Positions 37,716-46,452 are shown, numbered from the stretch's first letter. The stretch: DNA of 64,000 nt from Sinomonas notoginsengisoli (GCF_021554725.1 NZ_JAIZDP010000013.1:1-64000), one strand, 5' to 3'. A program made the numbers and translations. Notes: generated by a model not told the origin, from the sequence alone.

Positions 37716-39101
37716 ATGATTCCACGTCACCAGGCTGCGCCCCGGGCGGCAAAGCTGGCCGCACTAGGCGTCGGTGTCGCCCTCCTGGCGACCGCCTGCA
37801 GCGGTTCCTCGGGAACGCCGTCGAGTTCGGGTTCGGGTTCGAGTTCGAGTACGAGCAGCGCTGCGTCCGGCAGCATCGCATGCCCCGCACCGAGCGCGTC
37901 AGCAGGCGCAAGCGGCGCATCGTCCGGGTCCGCCGCCGCTGCGGGCAGCGTGCCGAAGTCGCCGACCACGTCCGCGACTCCGCTCAAGCTCGGCTCGCTC
38001 CTGCCGCAGACGGGTGCACTGGCATTCCTCGGGCCACCGGAGATCGCCGGCGTCAACCTCGCCGTCAAGCAGATCAACGACGCGGGCGGGGTGCTCGGAC
38101 ACCCGGTGGACGTCATCCACCGCGACTCGGGCGACACCACCACCGACATCGCGACCCAGTCGGTGACGAACCTTCTCGGGCAGGGAGTGTCCGCCATCAT
38201 CGGTGCCGCGTCCTCGGGCGTCTCCAAGACGGTCATCAACCAGATCACCGGTGCCGGTGTTGTGCAGTTCTCCCCGGCGAATACGTCCCCGGACTTCAGT
38301 ACGTGGAACTCCAAGGGCCTCTACTGGCGCACCGCACCCTCTGATGTGCTGCAGGGCCGCGTGCTCGGCAACTACATGGCGTCGTGCGGAGCGCAGACCC
38401 TCGGCATGATCGTCCTCAACGACGCCTACGGCACGGGCCTCCGGGACAACGTGAAGAAGGCGTTCGAGGGCGCCGGCGGCAAGATCGTCGACGAGGAGCT
38501 GTTCAACGAGGGCGATTCGCAGTTCAGCTCGCAGGTGGACAAGGTCGTGGCGGCGAAGCCAGACGCGATCGCCGTGATCTCGTTCGACCAGGCCAAGCAG
38601 ATCATCCCCCTGCTGACGGCCAAGGGCGTCAAGCCGGCCCAGATGTTCTTCGTGGACGGGAACACATCCGACTACAGCAAGGACCTGAAGCCTGGCACAC
38701 TCAAGGGCTCCCAAGGCACCATCCCGGGCACGTTCGCGAAGGACGACTTCAAGAAGCAGCTCGCAAGCGTGGATTCGGGGCTGAAGGACTACTCGTACGC
38801 GGGCGAGTCCTGGGACGCGGCGAACCTGATCGCGCTGGCGGCTGAGAAGGCCAAGAGCACCAAGGGCACCGATATCGCCGCCCAGTTCGTGGACATCACC
38901 CACGGCAGCAACCAGTGCTCCGACTTCCCCAGCTGTGTGACGCTCATCCGTCAGGGCAAGGACATCCACTACATGGGCAAGTCGGGTCCTGTGAGCTTCG
39001 CCAAGAACGGTGATCCCCAAGAGGCCTACATCGGCATCTACCAGTTCGACGACAACAACAAGCCGCAGCCTGTCCGCGAGGAGTCCGGCAAGCTGAGCTG
39101 A
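37716..39101 (+). CDS. ABC transporter substrate-binding lipoprotein, branched-chain amino acid type
   Basis: 461 aa. Lipoprotein signal with lipobox LLATACSG and Cys28 as the lipidated residue, then a Ser/Gly linker encoded by short repeats. The mature part is a type I periplasmic-binding fold of the LivJ/K group (LKLGSLLPQTGALAFLGPPE, INDAGGVLGHPVDVI, GAASSGVSKTVINQITGAGV). GGAGGAG precedes ATG 37716; earlier in-frame starts lack such a site. It supplies ligand to the livHMGF permease on the opposite strand downstream; the exact ligand is unknown. Confidence 0.9.
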   Translation: MIPRHQAAPRAAKLAALGVGVALLATACSGSSGTPSSSGSGSSSSTSSAASGSIACPAPSASAGASGASSGSAAAAGSVPKSPTTSATPLKLGSLLPQTGALAFLGPPEIAGVNLAVKQINDAGGVLGHPVDVIHRDSGDTTTDIATQSVTNLLGQGVSAIIGAASSGVSKTVINQITGAGVVQFSPANTSPDFSTWNSKGLYWRTAPSDVLQGRVLGNYMASCGAQTLGMIVLNDAYGTGLRDNVKKAFEGAGGKIVDEELFNEGDSQFSSQVDKVVAAKPDAIAVISFDQAKQIIPLLTAKGVKPAQMFFVDGNTSDYSKDLKPGTLKGSQGTIPGTFAKDDFKKQLASVDSGLKDYSYAGESWDAANLIALAAEKAKSTKGTDIAAQFVDITHGSNQCSDFPSCVTLIRQGKDIHYMGKSGPVSFAKNGDPQEAYIGIYQFDDNNKPQPVREESGKLS

Positions 39102-39139
39102 CACAGATCTACCCGATCCGGCCAAGGCGGCCGGATATG

Positions 39140-39195
39140 AACTGCTCCCCTGGGGCTGGACTGAGAACGTCAGTTCCAGCGCCGGGGGAGCAGTT
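39140..39195 (+). terminator. Long hairpin after the binding-protein gene
   Basis: AACTGCTCCCC (39140-39150) pairs with GGGGAGCAGTT (39185-39195); an inner stem (CTGGACTGA with TCAGTTCCAG, one bulge) extends it. A short TCTCT follows. Confidence 0.7.
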
Positions 39196-39255
39196 CTCTG
39201 CATCGGATGAGTCCGCTTCCACACCGACAGCATCACCGGTGCGGACCCGCCACGG

Positions 39256-39295
39256 ACGACGGCGCCGCCCACCCAAGGCGGGGCGGCGCCGTCGT
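39256..39295 (-). terminator. Perfect 15-bp hairpin at the livF 3' side
   Basis: ACGACGGCGCCGCCC (39256-39270) pairs exactly with 39281-39295 around a 10-base loop. Its left arm shares 16 identical bases with the hairpin at 52646. Confidence 0.75.
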
Positions 39296-39320
39296 GCGCG
39301 GGCCGAGTCAGCGGGCGAAG

Positions 39321-40103
39321 CTAGTTCTCCTCGCCCTCCACCGTGTCGGCGAGGGTGCCAAGGTAGAGCTGGATGACCTTGGGGTCCTTGAGTAGCTCGC
39401 GCCCCGTACCGGTGTATGCGTCGCGGCCTTGGTCGAGGACATAGCCGCGGTCGCAGATCTGCAGGCAGCGACGCGCGTTCTGCTCGACCATGATCACCGA
39501 AACCCCCGCACGGTTGATCTCGTGCACCCGCAGGAACGTCTCGTCCTGCTTGACGGGGGACAAGCCCGCGGAGGGCTCGTCGAGGAGGAGCACGGCGGGA
39601 TCCATCATGAGCGCGCGGCCCATGGCGACCATCTGCCGCTCGCCGCCTGAGAGGGAGCCCGCACGCTGGGCGCGCCGCTTTCCGAGCTCAGGGAACAGCT
39701 CGGTCACGAAGTCCCAGCGTTCCTTGAACACCTTGGGCCGCTGGAAGAGGCCCATCTGCATGTTCTCCTCGATGGTCAAGGTCGTGAAGACGTTGTTGTT
39801 CTGCGGAACGAAGCCGATACCCCGGCTCACGAGCTTGTTCGCCTTGAGGCCGGTCAGATCCTGACCGCGCACCACAACGGAGCCCGAATGGACCTTGACG
39901 AGCCCGAACATCGCCTTGAGAAGCGTCGACTTGCCTGCTCCGTTGGGGCCGATGATGCCGATCAGCTCGCCCTCGCGTGCCTCGACGCTGCAGCCATTAA
40001 GGATGTTGACCCCGGGCAGGTAACCCGCAACAAGTTCGGTGACAGTTACGACGGCGTCGCCGCCCGGCGCAGCGCCGCCTGCGGAAGCCCTGTGCTCGCT
40101 CAC
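39321..40103 (-). CDS. livF: Branched-chain amino acid ABC transporter ATPase LivF
   Basis: 260 aa. Walker A IGPNGAGKST, signature LSGGERQMVAMGRALM, Walker B VLLLDEPSAGLSP and the LivF-type ending KVIQLYLGTLAD. Start ATG 40103 overlaps livG by four bases. Last gene of livHMGF. Confidence 0.93.
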   Translation of the reverse strand: MSEHRASAGGAAPGGDAVVTVTELVAGYLPGVNILNGCSVEAREGELIGIIGPNGAGKSTLLKAMFGLVKVHSGSVVVRGQDLTGLKANKLVSRGIGFVPQNNNVFTTLTIEENMQMGLFQRPKVFKERWDFVTELFPELGKRRAQRAGSLSGGERQMVAMGRALMMDPAVLLLDEPSAGLSPVKQDETFLRVHEINRAGVSVIMVEQNARRCLQICDRGYVLDQGRDAYTGTGRELLKDPKVIQLYLGTLADTVEGEEN

Positions 40104-41170
40104 TGGTGGTTCTCCTTCTCCTGGCCTTCGGCCTCGCCCTGGGAAGCCACGTGCTTCCCAGGCTTCTCCACCGTGATGTTCTCGGCCTCGGTCTCCGCGA
40201 GGATGGCCTCCCGCGAGATGATTCCGGCGTTGTCTGTGCCCACCACAGACTCGTCGTCAGCGGCCAGCTCTTCCTCGAGTTCCCTGAGCCCTCCGGCGGA
40301 GCCGAGATCCACATCGTGGTGCGCGCCGAGGTACGCGTCGATCACGGCCTGGTCCTTCATCACGTCGGCGGGCGGCCCTTCGGCGACGATCTTCCCCTCG
40401 GCCATGACCACGACCCAGTCCGCGATATGCCGGACCATGTGCATGTCGTGTTCGACGAACAGCACCGTCATGCCCTCGGCCTTGAGGTTCTTGACATGGT
40501 CCAGAAGGCTCTGCGTCAGCGCGGGGTTGACCCCGGCCATGGGCTCGTCCAGCATGACGAGTTTCGGGCTCACCATGAGAGCCCGCGCCATCTCGAGCAG
40601 CTTGCGCTGGCCTCCCGAGAGGGACGCGGCGTAGTCGTCGCGCTTGGTGTCGAGCTTGAACTTGGCCAGGAGCGCCTCCGCCTGCGCGGTGATGTCCTTC
40701 TCCCGGCCGCCCCAGACACCGCGGAACAGGGCGTTCCGAAGCTTCTCGCCCGGCTGTGCGGAGGCGCCAAGACGCATGTTCTCGATGACGGTCAGTTTGC
40801 CCATGACCTTGGTCAGCTGGAACGTGCGGACCATGCCGAGTCGGGCCACCTTGTAGGAGGCCATCCCCGCCAAGTCGGTGCCCTCGAACTGCCAGGTACC
40901 GGAATTCGGGGTGTCGAAGCCCGTGAGCAGGTTGAAAAGGGTCGTTTTGCCTGCTCCGTTCGGCCCGATGAGGGCAGTGATCTTGTGCCTCGGGATCTCG
41001 AGGTGGTCGACGTCGACGGCATTGACGCCGCCGAAGCGGCGGCTCACATTGTCCGCGACAACGATCGGATCGCGCTTCTTGCAGCCGGGCACCGCCTCGC
41101 CCTCACTGATAGGGCGGGAGTCCGTCATGTAGTCCACGGTGCTGTCCTTGGTGCTTCCTGTCCCGCTCAT
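40100..41170 (-). CDS. livG: Branched-chain amino acid ABC transporter ATPase LivG
   Basis: 356 aa, longer than usual (about 255). The core has IGPNGAGKTTLFNLLTGF, SLSGGQRKLLEMARALM, LVMLDEPMAGVNP and the LivG ending QAVIDAYLGAHHD. Extra parts are about 35 residues at the N terminus and an acidic tail of about 70 residues (LEEELAADDES...EGQEKENHQ) of unknown role. Overlaps livM by four bases. Confidence 0.92.
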   Translation of the reverse strand: MSGTGSTKDSTVDYMTDSRPISEGEAVPGCKKRDPIVVADNVSRRFGGVNAVDVDHLEIPRHKITALIGPNGAGKTTLFNLLTGFDTPNSGTWQFEGTDLAGMASYKVARLGMVRTFQLTKVMGKLTVIENMRLGASAQPGEKLRNALFRGVWGGREKDITAQAEALLAKFKLDTKRDDYAASLSGGQRKLLEMARALMVSPKLVMLDEPMAGVNPALTQSLLDHVKNLKAEGMTVLFVEHDMHMVRHIADWVVVMAEGKIVAEGPPADVMKDQAVIDAYLGAHHDVDLGSAGGLRELEEELAADDESVVGTDNAGIISREAILAETEAENITVEKPGKHVASQGEAEGQEKENHQ

Positions 41171-42135
41171 GAGAACGCGAGCTCCTTCTTGTTGCCGAAC
41201 ACGCCCTGTGGCCGGAAGACCATGAGCAGCATGAGTGCGACGCCGACGAGGATGTAGCGCAGCTGCCCCGCCTGGGTGGTGCTCAGGAACGGCAGTACGC
41301 CGATGCCGATGAGTCCATACAGCACGTTCTGGGTCAGCGAGAGCACGACCCAGAAGAGCATGGCCCCCACGATCGGCCCCAGCACCGTGGCCATGCCGCC
41401 GAGCAGGAGGCAGGTCCAGAGGAAGAACGTGAACTCCGACCCGTAGTTCGCCGGCTGCACCACGTCGCGGGGAAGCGTGAACACCAGCCCAGCAAGGGCG
41501 CCGAGGATGCCGCCGATGATGAGCGCCTGCATCTTGTACGAGTAGACGTTCTTGCCGAGCGAGCGGACGGCCATCTCATCCTCGCGGATCCCCTTGAGGA
41601 CTCGGCCCCACGGGCTGCGCATGAGGAGCCAGACCGCGATCCCGAGGATGACGACGAGGCCCCAGCCGAACACCCTGTAGAAGAAGTCGGGGCTGCTGTA
41701 CCCGAGGTAGTTCCCTGCGGGGAACGGGTTGAGCCGCAGGAAGTCCTGCCGGAACCCGGCGAGGCCGTTCGCTGAGCCAGTGACGTCGGTGAGGGTGTTG
41801 GTGGTGACGACGTAACGGATGATTTCCGCAGCGGCGATGGTGACGATGGCGAGGTAGTCGGCGCGCAGCCGCAGCGTCGGGATGCCAAGGATGAGGGCGA
41901 ACACCACCGAGGCGACGACCGCGATGATGAGCGAGAGCCAGAACGGGAAGGCGAGGTGGATCGTACTCATCGCGAACGCGTAGGCACCGACGGCGATGAA
42001 TCCAGCCTGGCCGAAGTTGAGCAGGCCCGAGTAGCCGAAGTGCACGGCGAGGCCGAGAGCGGCCAGGGCGTAGGCCGCCGTCGTGGGGCTCACGAGCTCG
42101 CCGAGAGCCTCGAGAAGAATCTGTCCGAAATCCAT
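41167..42135 (-). CDS. livM: Branched-chain amino acid ABC transporter permease LivM
   Basis: 322 aa, eight to nine membrane helices; FGYSGLLNFGQAGFIAVGAY and the EAA-like loop AVRSLGKNVYSYKMQAL that docks onto the ATPase are conserved, and it ends with the family VFRPQGVFG. Ten bases separate it from livH. Confidence 0.93.
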   Translation of the reverse strand: MDFGQILLEALGELVSPTTAAYALAALGLAVHFGYSGLLNFGQAGFIAVGAYAFAMSTIHLAFPFWLSLIIAVVASVVFALILGIPTLRLRADYLAIVTIAAAEIIRYVVTTNTLTDVTGSANGLAGFRQDFLRLNPFPAGNYLGYSSPDFFYRVFGWGLVVILGIAVWLLMRSPWGRVLKGIREDEMAVRSLGKNVYSYKMQALIIGGILGALAGLVFTLPRDVVQPANYGSEFTFFLWTCLLLGGMATVLGPIVGAMLFWVVLSLTQNVLYGLIGIGVLPFLSTTQAGQLRYILVGVALMLLMVFRPQGVFGNKKELAFS

Positions 42136-42145
42136 GGTGGCCTCC

Positions 42146-43486
42146 TCAGCCCACTCGCTCGCGTCGGCCCAGGATGCCCTGTGGCCTGAACAGGAGGACG
42201 AGGATCATGACGACCAGCGCCCCGACATACTTCAGGTCCGACGTGAAACCGAAGACGGTGGTGAGCTCAACGAAGATGCCCACCACGATCGAGCCGACAA
42301 GCGCCCCGAACACCGTTCCCAGTCCACCCAGCGTCACGCCCGCGAAGATCATGAGCAGGAGCTGCTGCCCCATATTGAAGGACACCCCCGGCCGGTAGTA
42401 GGCCCACAGGATCCCGCCGAGTGCTGCGAGGAACCCGCCGGTGACCCACACGAGCCGGATGACACGGTCCACGTCGATGCCGCTCGCGGCCGCCAGCGCC
42501 GGGTTGTCCGCCACGGCTCGGGTCGCCTTGCCGAGCCGCGTGCGAAGGAGCACGAACCCAATGAGCAGGATGACGACGACCGAGATGAGCAGGGACCACA
42601 GGTTGTTGGGTGAGATGGAGATGACGCCCAAGTCGATGTCGGTGGACTGGGAGTAGGGGAGCTGCTGTGTTGCGCCGCCGAAGAAGAACAAGATGACGTA
42701 GCGGGACGCGAGGGCGAGGCCGATGCTCACGATCATCATCGGCACCAGGCCGGTCCCACGGCGCCGAAGAGGCTTCCACAGGAAGGCGTCCTGCACGTAG
42801 CCGAAGGCGACGCCGGAGACCAGGCCGGCGATCCCGGCCAGCCAGAACGGGACGCCGACGACGCTGAGTGAGAAGACGACGACCGCGCCCAGAGTGACCA
42901 TCTCGCCGTGCGCGAAGTTCGTCAGCCCTGTGGTGCCGAAGATGAGGGACAGCCCCACGGCGGAAAGGGCCAGCAGGAGCCCAAAGCTCAGACCGGCCAC
43001 GAGCCGGTTCGCGAGTGTGGTGAAGAAGCTCTCCTGATGCACTTGGATACCGGCGCCGAAGGCGAAGATCGTGCTGGCGTTCGACGTCTGGTTGAAGGTG
43101 ACAGTGCGAGGGTTCTCCTGGCCGTCGGCGAGCTTGATGCCCTGTGGGAGGCTGGATTCGTCGAGGGTCACCTTGTAGCTGCCCTGGGCGGGCACCGGGA
43201 TGCTCCAGGCACCGGAGGCCGACGACGTGGCGCTGCCGGTGAAGCCGTTCCCCTCGGCTTTGATTTTGACCCCTTGGATGGGCTGCCCGGCGTTGCGCAG
43301 GAAGCCGGAGATGCTGTTCTGGAACTGGCCTTGGCTGGGGCTCGGCGCGGGGCTGGGCGAGGTCGTCGCCTCTGCCGCCGGAGCGAGGGCAAGGAGCACT
43401 GCAAGGATGGCGCCGATCAGGGCGCCCGCTACCACCAGCACGCGGGGTGCGCGTGGCCGGGGGACGGACGAGGCTGTGCTTGTCAC
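42146..43486 (-). CDS. livH: LivH permease fused to an exported N-terminal beta-sandwich domain
   Basis: 446 aa. The C-terminal 290 residues are a normal LivH permease (GLSLIFGTTGLTNFAHGEMV, RAVADNPALAAASGIDVDRV, LLFRPQGILG). Ahead of it is a signal peptide (residues about 14-40), a Pro/Ser/Gln linker, and an 80-residue domain resembling carboxypeptidase-regulatory/Ig-like folds (ISGFLRNAGQPIQGVKIKAE, GSATSSASGAWSIPVPAQGS). That domain would sit outside the membrane beside the channel. GTG 43486 follows GGAGG by seven bases. First gene of livHMGF. The 288-base gap upstream has no gene; it holds a palindrome GGCTGGCACTGCCAGCC near 43514 and a CRP-like site. Confidence 0.87.
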   Translation of the reverse strand: MTSTASSVPRPRAPRVLVVAGALIGAILAVLLALAPAAEATTSPSPAPSPSQGQFQNSISGFLRNAGQPIQGVKIKAEGNGFTGSATSSASGAWSIPVPAQGSYKVTLDESSLPQGIKLADGQENPRTVTFNQTSNASTIFAFGAGIQVHQESFFTTLANRLVAGLSFGLLLALSAVGLSLIFGTTGLTNFAHGEMVTLGAVVVFSLSVVGVPFWLAGIAGLVSGVAFGYVQDAFLWKPLRRRGTGLVPMMIVSIGLALASRYVILFFFGGATQQLPYSQSTDIDLGVISISPNNLWSLLISVVVILLIGFVLLRTRLGKATRAVADNPALAAASGIDVDRVIRLVWVTGGFLAALGGILWAYYRPGVSFNMGQQLLLMIFAGVTLGGLGTVFGALVGSIVVGIFVELTTVFGFTSDLKYVGALVVMILVLLFRPQGILGRRERVG

Positions 43487-43585
43487 GTAGGGGCCTCCGT
43501 GTTTCACGGGTACGGCTGGCACTGCCAGCCACAACGGTTGGTGCAACGGGCACAGCCCCATCGCACCGGGACTTGCGACCCGGAA

Positions 43586-43601
43586 TGTGACGAATCTCAC
43601 C
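43586..43601 (-). promoter_or_regulatory. CRP/GlxR-like site upstream of livHMGF
   Basis: TGTGA-CGAATC-TCACC: perfect left half, four of five in the right, 100 bases before the livH start. It is the twin of the site before the binding-protein gene. Confidence 0.5.
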
Positions 43602-43774
43602 CGCTCGATGGTCATGTTACCCGGGGGAGGCGAGCTGGTTCGCACACCGCGGCCCCGCCGGAGGTCGCGATCCGATAACGACTCGGAGGCCGAAGGCTGG
43701 ATCCAGCGAGGTCCGACTCAGGGGAGTGGTACGCGCGGGGTCGGACCTGACCTTGGTCGATCAGAGGCAGTCGA

Positions 43775-44119
43775 TCAGAGGTAGAGGCCCAGATCGCGCG
43801 AGGGCTCGTCGTGTTCGGCCACAGCGTGCACATCGCGTTCGCGCAGCAGGATGTAGTCGTGGGCCGCGACTTCGACCTCGGACCGGTCTTCGGGATCGAA
43901 CAGGACGTGGTCACCCACAGCGACTTGTCGCACGCTCGGTCCTGCGGCCACGACCTGGGCCCATGCGAGCCTCTTGCCCAGCACAGCCGTCGAGGGGATG
44001 ACGATGCCGGAGGCCGAGCGGCGCTCGCTGGCCTCCTTGTCGAGCTCGACAAGGATTCGATCGTGGAGCATGCGCAGGGGCAGGCGGTGGCGCTGGGGCG
44101 TGGGCTCGGCGTTCGGCAC
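43775..44119 (-). CDS. Solitary GroES-like co-chaperonin
   Basis: 114 aa. Chaperonin-10 fold: LRMLHDRILVELDKEASERRS at the start, the mobile-loop region around SASGIVIPSTAVLGKR, VAAGPSV, VAVGDHVLFDPEDRSEV and HDYILLRERDVHAV. It differs from housekeeping GroES (about 97 aa) by a short N-terminal extension and a C-terminal tail, and no GroEL is adjacent. It may cap a distant GroEL or serve another role. Predicted leaderless from GTG 44119. Confidence 0.82.
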   Translation of the reverse strand: MPNAEPTPQRHRLPLRMLHDRILVELDKEASERRSASGIVIPSTAVLGKRLAWAQVVAAGPSVRQVAVGDHVLFDPEDRSEVEVAAHDYILLRERDVHAVAEHDEPSRDLGLYL

Positions 44120-44125
44120 CGATCC

Positions 44126-44131
44126 AGTCTA
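44126..44131 (-). promoter_or_regulatory. -10 box of a leaderless promoter
   Basis: On the minus strand TAGACT ends six bases before GTG 44119 of the GroES-like gene. The opposite strand has TATGGT near 44138-44143, a possible promoter for the Bax-inhibitor gene. Confidence 0.55.
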
Positions 44132-44291
44132 GTCAGCTATGGTCGGGGGGAGGTCGGGAACTTCCTCGGGTTCCTGAACGTGTTCTCGATGGAGTCCACC
44201 GCAGCACCCGGGGGCGTACAGATCGAGGCAGCGTCAGGTGCCGCGATCGACGCAGGGATAAGACGCGAACCATATTCGAGAAGGAGCCGAC

Positions 44292-45209
44292 ATGGCATTT
44301 GGGGGCAACCCGGTCTTCCGGGGGAAGAACTACAGGGGCGCCATCGCCACAGCGCCGCCCGTGCCTACAGGGCCTCACGGCCAGCAGCCGTATGGACAGC
44401 AGCAGCCTTACGGCCAGAACCCTTACGGCCAGAACCCTTACGGCCAGGCCCCCTACGAGCAGCCGATGTCGGCGGAGCAGCTCGACAGGCTCTACCGCTC
44501 CCCGTCCGCCGGTCCAGTCGAGACGGGTCGGATGACGTATGACGACGTCATCGTCAAAACCCTCGCGTGCCTCGGCTTCGTGGTGGTGGGCGCTGCGGTC
44601 ACGTTGGCGGTGCCCGTCGGCGCGGCCTTGGGCCTTACAGTTCTCGGCGCGATCGGCGGGTTCGTCCTGGCGATGGTTAACACCTTCAAGCGCGAGCCTG
44701 TAGCGGGCCTCATCCTCGCGTACGCGGCGCTCGAGGGCCTGTTCCTCGGCGGCCTCACGCGGATCATCGACGGGATGGCGCCGGGCGTGGGCATCCAGGC
44801 TGTGCTCGGAACGATAGTAGTGGCGGGTGTGACCCTCGCGCTCTACAAGAGCGGCAAGGTCCGGGCCACCCCGCGACTCGCCAAGTTCCTCATGATCGCG
44901 CTCGTCAGCTACCTCGCGTTCAGCCTTGTCAACGTGTTCATCATGCTCTTCAACCCGGGCATGGGCGCGTGGGGCCTGCGCAGCAGTGTCCACATCTTCG
45001 GCATCCCGCTCGGCGTGATCGTCGGCCTCTTCGCCATTGTGCTCGCCGCGATCTCGCTGATCTTTGATTTCAACAGCATCGAGCAGGGCGTCCGTGCCGG
45101 TGCCCCGCGCCGCTACGCCTGGACGGCGGCATTCGGCCTCACCGTCACCCTCGTGTGGCTCTACACCGAGATCCTGAGGCTCCTCGCGATCTTCAACAGC
45201 AACGACTGA
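44292..45209 (+). CDS. Bax inhibitor-1/YccA family membrane protein with Tyr/Gly/Gln-rich tail
   Basis: 305 aa. The C-terminal 225 residues have seven membrane helices of the BI-1-like group found in actinobacteria (LGFVVVGAAVTLAVPVGAAL, GLILAYAALEGLFLGGLTRI, FDFNSIEQGVRAG). The first 75 residues are a cytoplasmic tail with tandem PYGQN-type repeats. YetJ-type BI-1 homologues are pH-gated Ca2+ leak channels; whether this branch does the same is not known. GAAGGAG precedes ATG 44292. Confidence 0.88.
   Translation: MAFGGNPVFRGKNYRGAIATAPPVPTGPHGQQPYGQQQPYGQNPYGQNPYGQAPYEQPMSAEQLDRLYRSPSAGPVETGRMTYDDVIVKTLACLGFVVVGAAVTLAVPVGAALGLTVLGAIGGFVLAMVNTFKREPVAGLILAYAALEGLFLGGLTRIIDGMAPGVGIQAVLGTIVVAGVTLALYKSGKVRATPRLAKFLMIALVSYLAFSLVNVFIMLFNPGMGAWGLRSSVHIFGIPLGVIVGLFAIVLAAISLIFDFNSIEQGVRAGAPRRYAWTAAFGLTVTLVWLYTEILRLLAIFNSND
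44406..44450 (+). repeat. Three tandem 15-bp repeats in the Bax-inhibitor gene
   Basis: CCTTACGGCCAGAAC occurs at 44406-44420 and 44421-44435, and with two changes at 44436-44450. In frame it encodes PYGQN repeats; copy number could vary by slippage. Confidence 0.85.
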
Positions 45210-45215
45210 TTCACT

Positions 45216-45250
45216 GAGAAGGCCCCGGACGTGTGGTCCGGGGCCTTCTC
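45216..45250. terminator. Perfect 15-bp hairpin between convergent genes
   Basis: GAGAAGGCCCCGGAC (45216-45230) pairs exactly with 45236-45250 around GTGTG, followed by TGTCT. It separates the Bax-inhibitor gene from galK. Confidence 0.85.
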
Positions 45251-45294
45251 TGTCTCCCCGATGGCGGGGTGCTCAATCTGGATGCGTCCCCGAT

Positions 45295-46452
45295 CTAGAT
45301 GAGCCGGTGTGCTCCGTTCGAAGGTGAGACCGTGAAGAGGTCCGGCGTACGGAAGCCGGCGCGGGCAAAGCCGGCCAGGACGGCTTCACGGACCCCCGTC
45401 TCGGCATCCACGGGAATGAGGGCAATGGCGGACCCACCGAATCCGCCGCCCGTCATCCGCGCGCCGAGGGCTCCCGCGGCCCGGGTGGTCTCGACGGCGA
45501 GGTCGAGCTCGGGGCAGGAGATCTCGAAGTCGTCCCGCATCGAGGCGTGGCTTGCGTCGAGGAGGGGCCCTATCCCGGAGGGCCCGGCAGCGCGGAGCGT
45601 CTCCACGGTCGCGAGGACACGCTCGTCCTCCGTGACGACGTGCCGAACGCGTCGGAAGGTGAGCGGGTCAAGCAGTCCCTGGGCCTCGGCGAGATCTGCG
45701 GAGGACACGTCCCGCAGTGCCTCGACGCCCAGCACCTCGGCGCCGAGCTCGCAGGCCCGGCGGCGGCTCGCGTAGCCGCCCTCGGCGTGGGAATGGGACA
45801 CCGTTGTGTCGACCACGAGGACAGACAGTCCGGCTCCGGCCGCGTCGAAGGGAACGAGCTCGACGCTTTGGTCCCGACAGTCGAGGAACACCGCGTGACC
45901 GGCCGCCCCGCGCAGCGACGCCGACTGGTCGAGGATTCCGGTGGGTGCGCCGACGAAAGAATTCTCGGCCCGCTGGGTGACCCGCACGAGGTCGTGAACC
46001 CCGAAGGACGCGCCCGTGAGCTCGGCGAGGCCGGTGGCGACGGCGCACTCGATCGCGTGGGAGGAGGAGAGGCCAGAGCCCACAGGCACAGTCGATTCGA
46101 GTGCCAGGTCGAAGCCCGGAACGTCGGCGCCATCGCACGCCAAGGCCCAGGCAACGCCTCCCGGATACACCGCCCAGCCCGTGGCCGTGCCTGGGCTGAG
46201 GGAGTCCAGGTCCAGCTCGATCAGGCCGCCGCCATGGGTCGAGACGAGCCGTACTGCGCGGTCCGCGCGGACGCGGACGGCCACGCGCGCCGCCAGCCCG
46301 ATCGCGAACGGGAGCGCAAAGCCCTCGTTGTAGTCGGTGTGCTCACCGATGAGGTTGACACGGCCCGGCGCCTGCCATACGCCGTCGGGCGTCCCGCCGA
46401 ACGCGGAGGCGAACGCGTCCAGAACGCGTGTGGTGTCCCCGCCGGCACTCAT
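45295..46452 (-). CDS. galK: Galactokinase
   Basis: 385 aa GHMP kinase. Galactose-binding motif GRVNLIGEHTDYNEG at residues 30-44, ATP loop VPVGSGLSSSHAIE, and motif 3 GARMTGGGFGGSAIALI. Phosphorylates galactose, the first committed step of the Leloir pathway. Its start overlaps galT by four bases. Confidence 0.95.
   Translation of the reverse strand: MSAGGDTTRVLDAFASAFGGTPDGVWQAPGRVNLIGEHTDYNEGFALPFAIGLAARVAVRVRADRAVRLVSTHGGGLIELDLDSLSPGTATGWAVYPGGVAWALACDGADVPGFDLALESTVPVGSGLSSSHAIECAVATGLAELTGASFGVHDLVRVTQRAENSFVGAPTGILDQSASLRGAAGHAVFLDCRDQSVELVPFDAAGAGLSVLVVDTTVSHSHAEGGYASRRRACELGAEVLGVEALRDVSSADLAEAQGLLDPLTFRRVRHVVTEDERVLATVETLRAAGPSGIGPLLDASHASMRDDFEISCPELDLAVETTRAAGALGARMTGGGFGGSAIALIPVDAETGVREAVLAGFARAGFRTPDLFTVSPSNGAHRLI

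Noticed and set aside
37822-37870. Hexamer-like repeats (TTCGGG/TTCGAG) as a mobile or regulatory repeat
   Set aside because: They are in-frame codons for the Ser/Gly linker that follows the lipobox of the binding protein.
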